The notes under the pieces were generated by a model. That model saw only the letters and a program-made list of their open reading frames with translations, was not told where the DNA came from and did no database searches. A stretch of DNA of 11,716 nucleotides, from NCBI GenBank assembly GCA_900313775.1, contig OMSP01000270.1, forward strand, positions 1 to 11,716, written 5' to 3'. The translations under genes and the position numbers were made by a program. Position 1 is the stretch's first letter. Each line of letters opens with the position of its first letter. Shown here piece after piece: positions 6,766 to 11,716 of the stretch. This DNA is from an uncultured Eubacteriales bacterium (GTDB lineage: Bacteria > Bacillota > Clostridia > Lachnospirales > Lachnospiraceae).

Positions 6766-7623
6766 ATGCTGGTACGACTTCGGGATTATTTAGCATCTTG
6801 GTTTGACTGGATCTATCTGCCCCGTATCGGCGTTTTGGATGTTGTCGAGATCATCATTATCGCCGTGCTGGTCTACCTGATATTGGTCTGGATCAAAAAC
6901 ACCAAGGCCTGGATGCTTCTTCGCGGCATCGTGGTCTTGGGTATCTTTATACTTTTAGCCGTTCTCTTCCGTATGAGCACGATCCTGTGGCTCGTGCGAA
7001 ACGGTATCGGTCTCTTTGCGATCGCGGCACTGATCGTCTTTCAGCCGGAGCTCAGGCGCGCGCTGGAACGCCTTGGCGAAGGCAAACTGCTGCAGCGCCT
7101 TTCCCTCTTTGACAGAGGGCGCGAGGTCACGCGATTTTCCAACAGAACTCTTCGCTCCATCGTCCTGGCCGGCACGGAGATGGCGGAGGAGAAAACGGGA
7201 GCGCTTATTGTCGTTGAAAAAAACACACATTTGACGGAATTCGAACAGACAGGCATCGCGATGGACTGCCTGGTCTCCTCACAAGTCCTCATCAATATAT
7301 TTGAACATAATACACCGCTGCATGACGGCGCGGTGATCATCAGGGGCGACCGCATTATGGCTGCTACCTGTTATCTGCCGCTGTCGGAAAACAAGTCGAT
7401 CAGCAAGAAGCTGGGTACCCGCCATCGCGCGGGTCTCGGCCTGTCCGAGGTCTGTGATGCAGTGGTAATCATTATCTCTGAAGAGACCGGCGATATATCG
7501 GTTGCACAGAACGGGCAGCTGATCTCAAAGGTCGACTCGGGACGGTTGGGAGAGATCCTCTCTGATCTGCAAAAGCAGGAAGCGGCATCGAAAGGGAAGC
7601 GACATGAAAAAGAAGCTGTTTAA
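6766..7623 (+). CDS. cdaA: Diadenylate cyclase CdaA (c-di-AMP synthase)
   Basis: This membrane enzyme joins two ATP into cyclic di-AMP, the messenger that controls potassium and osmolyte transport and wall homeostasis in Firmicutes. The 285-residue length is typical. Three membrane helices (~24-43, 50-68, 73-93) are followed by FQPELRRALERLG and a short coiled linker. The DAC (DisA_N) domain spans ~120-270. It has both catalytic motifs: Asp187-Gly188-Ala189 (LHDGAVII) and Arg219-His220-Arg221 (GTRHRAG). DisA and CdaS are excluded because they lack this three-helix N-terminus. GGAGAAGGA lies about 10 bases before ATG 6766, inside the end of the upstream gene. Its 3' end overlaps cdaR by 20 bases, the usual close coupling of the two partners. 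Catalytic residues look intact, so it should be active. Confidence 0.97.
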   Translation: MLVRLRDYLASWFDWIYLPRIGVLDVVEIIIIAVLVYLILVWIKNTKAWMLLRGIVVLGIFILLAVLFRMSTILWLVRNGIGLFAIAALIVFQPELRRALERLGEGKLLQRLSLFDRGREVTRFSNRTLRSIVLAGTEMAEEKTGALIVVEKNTHLTEFEQTGIAMDCLVSSQVLINIFEHNTPLHDGAVIIRGDRIMAATCYLPLSENKSISKKLGTRHRAGLGLSEVCDAVVIIISEETGDISVAQNGQLISKVDSGRLGEILSDLQKQEAASKGKRHEKEAV

Positions 7624-8584
7624 CAATATCGGCTTAAAACTACTGGCGCTGCTTGCCGCGATCGTTATCTGGATTCTTGTAGTCAGCATCAATGATCCGG
7701 TGGCGGACAAAGTGTATCGGGATATCCCGGTCACGATCATTAATGAGAATGTCATTACCGGTGAAGGGCAGACATATCAGGTGGAGGATGGCACGGAAGC
7801 AGTCAATGTGACTGTGCGCGCTCAGCGGTCTGTACTTTCGCGGCTAAAGGCGCAGAGCATCGAAGCGACGGCTGATCTGAAGCAGATGACCCGGTCAGGG
7901 CTGGTTCCGATCGATATCATTATCAGGGGATATGAAGGGCGGTATGAAAAAGCTGCATCCAATCCTTTGAATCTTCAGGTAAGGATCGAGGAAGTCGTCT
8001 CTGAAACATTCCCGGTCACGGTACAGCCGACCGGAACGCTTCGTGATGGCTTTGTGCTGGATGGGACAAAGGCAGATCCTCAGAATGTGACCATCAGCGG
8101 ACCGAAGAGTGTAGTTCGTTCGATCGATCAGGCAGTTGCGCCTGTCGTGCTGACCGGCATTTCGGCTGATAAAGAAGTGATGGCCGACCTCATTCTCTAT
8201 AACTCAGCGGGAGAGGAGATAGATCAGGCGAGGCTGACAAATAACATCGGCGATAAAGGCCTGATCGTCAGTGTGGAGATCCTTAACACCAAGGAAGTCC
8301 CGGTGAGGATCGATAAGAGCGGATTTAATATACCCAACGGCATGCGTCTGAATGAAGTGACCTGCGAGCCTTCGACAGTTGTCATAGCAGCAAGGGAAGA
8401 CAGGCTTGCGCAGATAGATGATATCGTCATTCCGGGCGGGGCATTCAGTCTGTCAAAGACTGAAGACAAAGCTGAGTATGAGATCGATCTTACCGATTAT
8501 CTGCCGGCAGAAACACGGCCGGCTTCGGATGAAGGTCTGAAGGTAACAGTGAAGATCAGGCTTGAAAAGCCGGACGATAAATAA
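7604..8584 (+). CDS. cdaR: CdaA regulator, YbbR-domain protein CdaR
   Basis: This 326-residue protein is the extracytoplasmic partner of the diadenylate cyclase and modulates its activity through the membrane. Residues 1-8 are basic and 9-28 form one membrane anchor (IGLKLLALLAAIVIWILVVS), followed at once by the family hallmark NDPVADKVYRDIPV. The exterior part holds about three YbbR repeats: ~38-127, ~128-218 (ending in GLIVSVEIL) and ~220-322 (KEVPVRIDKSG to LKVTVKIRLEKP). Bacillus-type CdaR often has three or four. The start ATG lies inside the end of cdaA with GGGAAG about 5 bases before it. In Bacillus and Listeria the next gene is glmM, whose product restrains CdaA; here an HPr-like gene follows after 15 bases and glmM is absent from the window. 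Confidence 0.93.
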   Translation: MKKKLFNNIGLKLLALLAAIVIWILVVSINDPVADKVYRDIPVTIINENVITGEGQTYQVEDGTEAVNVTVRAQRSVLSRLKAQSIEATADLKQMTRSGLVPIDIIIRGYEGRYEKAASNPLNLQVRIEEVVSETFPVTVQPTGTLRDGFVLDGTKADPQNVTISGPKSVVRSIDQAVAPVVLTGISADKEVMADLILYNSAGEEIDQARLTNNIGDKGLIVSVEILNTKEVPVRIDKSGFNIPNGMRLNEVTCEPSTVVIAAREDRLAQIDDIVIPGGAFSLSKTEDKAEYEIDLTDYLPAETRPASDEGLKVTVKIRLEKPDDK

Positions 8585-8599
8585 GGAGAGAGAATAATC

Positions 8600-8863
8600 A
8601 TGGTCAGTCAGGTTGTCAAAATTAAAAACGCAACCGGGTTGCATCTGCAGGCGGCGGGGGTGTTTTGCCAGACGGCAATGCGCTATAAGAGCAAGATCAC
8701 ATTTAAGCTTCGGGGAGATGAGTCCAATGCCAAAAGTGTGCTCAGCGTCCTCGGGGCTTGTGTCGTAGCCGGAGATGAACTGGAACTGTTTTGTGAGGGC
8801 GAGGATGAAAAGGAAGCGCTCGCCGGTATGGTGAAACTGATCGAAAACGGATTGGGAGAATAA
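8600..8863 (+). CDS. Divergent HPr-family phosphocarrier-like protein
   Basis: This 87-residue protein has the full length and fold pattern of HPr, the small carrier of the sugar phosphotransferase system. His15, the site phosphorylated by Enzyme I, is present in NATGLH, and Ser46, the HPr kinase site, is present in NAKSVLSVLG. However, the usual active-site sequence GLHARPA reads GLHLQAA: Arg17 is Gln and Pro18 is Ala. Arg17 takes part in contacts with PTS enzymes and CcpA, so this is probably a regulatory or specialised paralogue and not the general carrier. It is not Crh, which lacks His15. AAGGAG lies 11 bases before ATG 8600, slightly far. No PTS gene is nearby; it sits between cdaR and a nucleotidyltransferase, with 5 bases to the latter. 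Confidence 0.88.
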   Translation: MVSQVVKIKNATGLHLQAAGVFCQTAMRYKSKITFKLRGDESNAKSVLSVLGACVVAGDELELFCEGEDEKEALAGMVKLIENGLGE

Positions 8864-8868
8864 CCAGT

Positions 8869-9780
8869 ATGAATAAGACGTTAGTTATTATGGCTGCCGG
8901 AATGGGCAGCCGCTTTAAGGAAGGGACCAAGCAGCTGACCGCTGTAGGACCGGCGGGAGAGTTGATCGTTGATTATTCGATCTACGACGCGATGCTCGCC
9001 GGATTTAACCGCGTGATCTTTGTGATCAGACATGATATCGAGGATGCTTTCAAAGAGGCGATCGGTGACCGCGTGGCAGGCAGGACAACCGTTGATTATG
9101 CCTATCAGGAACTGGATGATATCCCCGAAGATTACAAGGCATCCTTTGCCGGCCGGACAAAGCCCTGGGGCACAGGATCCGCTGTCTTATCCTGCAGAGA
9201 TCTGATCGACGGACCGTTTCTTGTGATCAACGCCGATGATTATTACGGCCGCGAGGCCTTTGAGAAGGCGGCTCGGATGTTAGAGCAGGTGAGCTGCGGG
9301 CAGAATGATCACATAACTCTCGGCATGATCAGTTTTATTTTAAAGAATACGCTAAGTGACAACGGGACCGTGACCCGCGGCATCTGTGAACTGCATGCTG
9401 ACGGAACACTGGAATCCATCAGAGAGACTAAGGGGATCGAAAAGACAGAGCAGGGTGCTCAAGCGGGAGAGACGGTCCTGGATCCCGAGTCACCGGTGTC
9501 CATGAACATGTGGGTCTGTCCCGACGGTTTTCTCTCTGTACTTGAGAAAGAGTTTGAAAGATTCTTAAGTCAGTTGGAACCGGGAGATAACAGCAGTGAG
9601 TATCTGCTGCCGATCCTCGTCGGCGAACTGCTCGAGAAGGACCGGGCTGATGTGCTGGTCGAGCGCTCTCGCGACAGGTGGTTCGGTATGACTTACACCG
9701 AGGATGTCCCCGGAGTGCGCGCGGAGATAGCAAAGATGGTGAACGAAGGATACTATCCGGCTGATCTGTCGGATATCTGA
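8869..9780 (+). CDS. Sugar-phosphate-type nucleotidyltransferase (NTP_transferase family)
   Basis: This 303-residue cytoplasmic protein has the nucleotidyltransferase fold that couples a sugar phosphate or alcohol phosphate to NTP, releasing pyrophosphate. The N-terminal loop MAAGMGSRF (Gly11, Gly13, Arg15) and Lys21 bind the nucleotide. KPWGTGSAVL (99-107) and INADDYYG (120-127) follow, the second giving the metal-binding acidic pair. There is no C-terminal left-handed helix acetyltransferase domain, so it is not GlmU or GlgC, and its overall sequence is unlike RfbA or GalU. The substrate cannot be told from sequence. Neighbouring LCP genes suggest a precursor for a wall glycopolymer, which is inference. 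Its start follows the HPr-like stop by 5 bases, with GGGAG about 10 bases upstream, so translation is probably coupled. The gene looks intact. Confidence 0.88.
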   Translation: MNKTLVIMAAGMGSRFKEGTKQLTAVGPAGELIVDYSIYDAMLAGFNRVIFVIRHDIEDAFKEAIGDRVAGRTTVDYAYQELDDIPEDYKASFAGRTKPWGTGSAVLSCRDLIDGPFLVINADDYYGREAFEKAARMLEQVSCGQNDHITLGMISFILKNTLSDNGTVTRGICELHADGTLESIRETKGIEKTEQGAQAGETVLDPESPVSMNMWVCPDGFLSVLEKEFERFLSQLEPGDNSSEYLLPILVGELLEKDRADVLVERSRDRWFGMTYTEDVPGVRAEIAKMVNEGYYPADLSDI

Positions 9781-9793
9781 AGAGGTATTATCT

Positions 9794-10876
9794 GTGGCAT
9801 TGGGCAAAAGAAAACGAAAAAACTATAAGACTGGCCGGCAGATCCTCATCATGATCATTGAACTGCTGGTCGTGTTTATCCTGGGTGTTGTCATTTACGG
9901 ATGGTATCAATGGGCCAGGATAGGACATGACAAGCTGGATGCGGATAAGCTGGAGATATTCAAGAAAAACGGAAAATACACCAACATTGCTCTTTACGGT
10001 CTCGACTCGAGAGGAAAGGAACTTAAGGGCGGTGTCAACTCGGATACGATCATGATAGCGAGCATCAACAACAAGACCAAGGAGGTCAAGCTTGTCTCCG
10101 TATATCGTGACTGTATCATGAGGCAGGCCGACGGAAGCTATGCGAAAGCAAACCGCGCATACAGCCTCGGCGGCGGCGAACTGGCTATCGCTGAGTTAAA
10201 CCGCAATCTGGATCTGGATATTGAGAATTATGTCAGCGTGAATTTTATCGCCATGGTAAAGGCGATCGACGCAGTCGGCGGTCTGGAGATCGATGTCACG
10301 GAGGAGGAAGTTCCGCAGATAAATAAGTATGCAAAAGAAGTGAAAAAAGCATCAGGCGTTTCCTCCCCCAAGGTCACCCATGCGGGCAAGCAGACGCTGA
10401 ATGGTGTTCAGGCCACGGCTTATGCCAGGATCCGCAAGACGGAGGGCGGTGATTTCAAGCGCGCCGAGAGACAGCGTCTGGTCTTGAAAATGCTGATAGA
10501 CAAGACCAGAAAACTGAGCAAGAGAAAGCTGAAAAGGATGGCAGAAGATCTTCTGCCTTATATCGCGACCAGTCTGTCAGCCAAAGAGGTGATGGGCCTG
10601 GCTATCAACGCATCCAAGTTCGAATTGACGGGGACCAAGGGGTTTCCGTTTGAAGTTACCACGATGGAGAACCCGCGGAATATGGTGGGATCATTCGTCG
10701 TGCCTATCACAATGGCTTCCAACGTGACGGAGCTCCATGCCTATTGCTTCGGAGAAAAGGATTACCAACCGTCGCAGACGATCCTGGATATCAGTAAAGA
10801 TATCGAGTGGCTGACCAGTGTTCATCCGGGTGTGGTGAATATATATGATCAGGACGGGAAACAGGATAATGAATGA
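9794..10876 (+). CDS. LytR-CpsA-Psr (LCP) family glycopolymer ligase, first copy
   Basis: LCP enzymes sit at the outer membrane face and move teichoic acid, capsule or similar chains from undecaprenyl pyrophosphate to peptidoglycan. This copy has 360 residues: a basic N-terminus (KRKRKNYK), one membrane anchor (~16-38) and the LCP domain from ~62. Conserved charged residues are visible: Asp71 and Arg73 (LYGLDSR), Asp84 (NSDTIMIAS), Arg105 (SVYRD), and Arg212 and Arg214 (YARIRKTEGGDFKRAERQR). The 21-residue gap between Asp84 and Arg105 equals that between Asp246 and Arg267 of pneumococcal Cps2A. The start is GTG, with AGAGGT seven bases upstream. It follows the nucleotidyltransferase by 13 bases and probably closes the second cluster. 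Which polymer it transfers is unknown. Confidence 0.94.
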   Translation: MALGKRKRKNYKTGRQILIMIIELLVVFILGVVIYGWYQWARIGHDKLDADKLEIFKKNGKYTNIALYGLDSRGKELKGGVNSDTIMIASINNKTKEVKLVSVYRDCIMRQADGSYAKANRAYSLGGGELAIAELNRNLDLDIENYVSVNFIAMVKAIDAVGGLEIDVTEEEVPQINKYAKEVKKASGVSSPKVTHAGKQTLNGVQATAYARIRKTEGGDFKRAERQRLVLKMLIDKTRKLSKRKLKRMAEDLLPYIATSLSAKEVMGLAINASKFELTGTKGFPFEVTTMENPRNMVGSFVVPITMASNVTELHAYCFGEKDYQPSQTILDISKDIEWLTSVHPGVVNIYDQDGKQDNE

Positions 10877-10886
10877 TCCGGTCTTA

Positions 10887-10915
10887 TTGATTTCTCACTA
10901 GAGATAGTGTATAAT
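10887..10915 (+). promoter_or_regulatory. Promoter of the second LCP gene
   Basis: TTGATT (10887-10892, 4 of 6 consensus bases) and a perfect TATAAT (10910-10915) are spaced by exactly 17 bases. Transcription should start near 10922, about 43 bases before the ATG. It lets the second LCP gene be expressed separately from the cdaA cluster. Confidence 0.65.
10896..10909. promoter_or_regulatory. Palindrome inside the promoter spacer of the second LCP gene
   Basis: CACTA (10896-10900) and TAGTG (10905-10909) are perfect inverted arms around GAGA. The palindrome fills the spacer between -35 and -10 and ends right at the -10, a position where a bound repressor would block RNA polymerase. The arms are short, so chance is possible and no regulator is recognised. 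Confidence 0.35.
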
Positions 10916-10964
10916 ATTCTTTAACTATGGAATATCTTGTGTTTTCGGCCTGATTGGAGTATCT

Positions 10965-11716
10965 ATGTCATCATACGAGCGCCGGCGAAGAGCCGGCAGG
11001 CGCAGACATGAAAAGAGAATGGCGAAGAAAGCCCGCGGGCGTTCGGTCGGTAAGACGATCGCCCTTATTATTGGTGTTCTCCTTATTCTGACTCTGTGTG
11101 TAGGTACCGCCTATGTGGCTACCAAGTGGAGTAAGGTTCAGACCGAGAAAATAAGTGCCAAGGACCTGAGTATCAACAGGGAAGTCAAGCATGAAAAGGG
11201 ATATTTGAATGTAGCGCTGTTCGGACTGGATTCGCGTGATGCCGATCTGGGAGTGGGCAACCGCAGCGATACGATCATCGTAGCCAGTCTCAACAAGGAG
11301 ACGGGTGAGATCAGGTTGGTATCGGTTTATCGTGATACGCTTCTTGAGTTGGGTGACGGCTCGTACAACAAGTGTAATGCCGCTTATTCTTTCGGTGACG
11401 CAGAGGCAGCGACAGCAATGGTCAACCGCAATCTGGATCTCGATGTAAAGAAGTATGTCGCATGTACCTGGAAAGCTCTGATCGATGCGGTGGATGCCGT
11501 AGGCGGACTGGAGATCAATGTCGCTGAGGACGAGCTCAGTGAACTTAATTTCCATATGAAAGATACGAGCCAGCACACGGGAGTGAAGGCCAAACCGGTC
11601 AAGAAAGCCGGTCTGCAGGTGCTCAACGGCATTCAGGCAACGACCTACGCGCGCATCCGCAAGACGGATGGCGGGGATTTCAAGCGGACAGAGAGACAGC
11701 GTGAAGTGCTGACCAA
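10965..11716 (+). CDS. LytR-CpsA-Psr (LCP) family glycopolymer ligase, second copy (3' end outside window)
   Basis: The frame is open from ATG 10965 to the window end, giving 250 residues of a second LCP enzyme. Residues 1-30 are strikingly basic (YERRRRAGRRRHEKRMAKKARGR), followed by one membrane anchor (~31-52) and the LCP domain from ~80. Key residues match the first copy: Asp89 and Arg91 (LFGLDSR), Asp102 (RSDTIIVAS), Arg123 (SVYRD), and Arg230 and Arg232 (YARIRKTDGGDFKRTERQR). GGAG lies five bases before the start. The two LCP proteins share long stretches in the catalytic domain but differ in anchors and in the insert before YARIR, so they are paralogues from an old duplication. About 100 C-terminal residues are probably missing from view. 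It has its own promoter, unlike the first copy. Confidence 0.93.
   Translation, partial: MSSYERRRRAGRRRHEKRMAKKARGRSVGKTIALIIGVLLILTLCVGTAYVATKWSKVQTEKISAKDLSINREVKHEKGYLNVALFGLDSRDADLGVGNRSDTIIVASLNKETGEIRLVSVYRDTLLELGDGSYNKCNAAYSFGDAEAATAMVNRNLDLDVKKYVACTWKALIDAVDAVGGLEINVAEDELSELNFHMKDTSQHTGVKAKPVKKAGLQVLNGIQATTYARIRKTDGGDFKRTERQREVLT

Noticed and set aside
6766..7623. Diadenylate cyclase as DisA
   Set aside because: Three N-terminal membrane helices and no C-terminal DNA-binding helix-hairpin-helix domain; followed by cdaR.
8600..8863. HPr-like protein as Crh
   Set aside because: Crh lacks the phosphorylatable His15, which is present here in GLH.

Overview
The window looks like chromosomal DNA of a low-GC-lineage Firmicute of class Clostridia, most likely Lachnospiraceae or a close relative. 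This is inferred from the gene set (ParC-type topoisomerase with a divergent tail, L,D-transpeptidase with a PG_binding_4-type stalk, CdaA/CdaR, several LCP enzymes), from AGGAGG-type ribosome binding sites and from sigma-A-like promoters. All genes lie on the + strand, packed with gaps of 0 to about 120 bases. No gene-free stretch exceeds 300 bases. I saw no tRNA, rRNA, CRISPR array, insertion sequence or other sign of horizontal transfer.

Layout. Bases 1-1131 hold the 3' part of a type IIA topoisomerase A subunit (parC-like). After a 118-base gap with a promoter, a first cluster (1250-5113) carries a membrane-anchored L,D-transpeptidase with a very acidic cytoplasmic domain, tgt (queuosine tRNA modification) and proC (proline synthesis). 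A clear promoter with an extended -10 (5118-5146) then starts a second cluster (5192-10876): two unrecognised membrane proteins (131 and 392 residues, overlapping by 4 bases), cdaA (c-di-AMP synthase), cdaR (its YbbR-domain partner), a divergent HPr-like protein, a sugar-nucleotidyltransferase-like enzyme and an LCP-family ligase. A third promoter (10887-10915) with a palindrome in its spacer precedes a second LCP gene, which runs off the window end.

How they may work together. The second cluster combines c-di-AMP signalling with cell-envelope building: CdaA/CdaR report on or control turgor and wall synthesis, the nucleotidyltransferase may supply an activated sugar or alcohol, and the LCP enzymes attach glycopolymers to peptidoglycan. 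The L,D-transpeptidase upstream cross-links the same wall. In many Firmicutes cdaA-cdaR is followed by glmM; here that place is taken by the HPr-like and nucleotidyltransferase genes. tgt and proC look like housekeeping passengers.

Most worth a second look: the two unknown membrane proteins in front of cdaA, the second with a Gly-Gln-Lys repeat tail; the HPr homologue that keeps His15 and Ser46 but lacks Arg17 and Pro18; the acidic repeat domain on the L,D-transpeptidase; and inverted repeats placed inside two of the three promoters. Nothing here proves a wholly new system.
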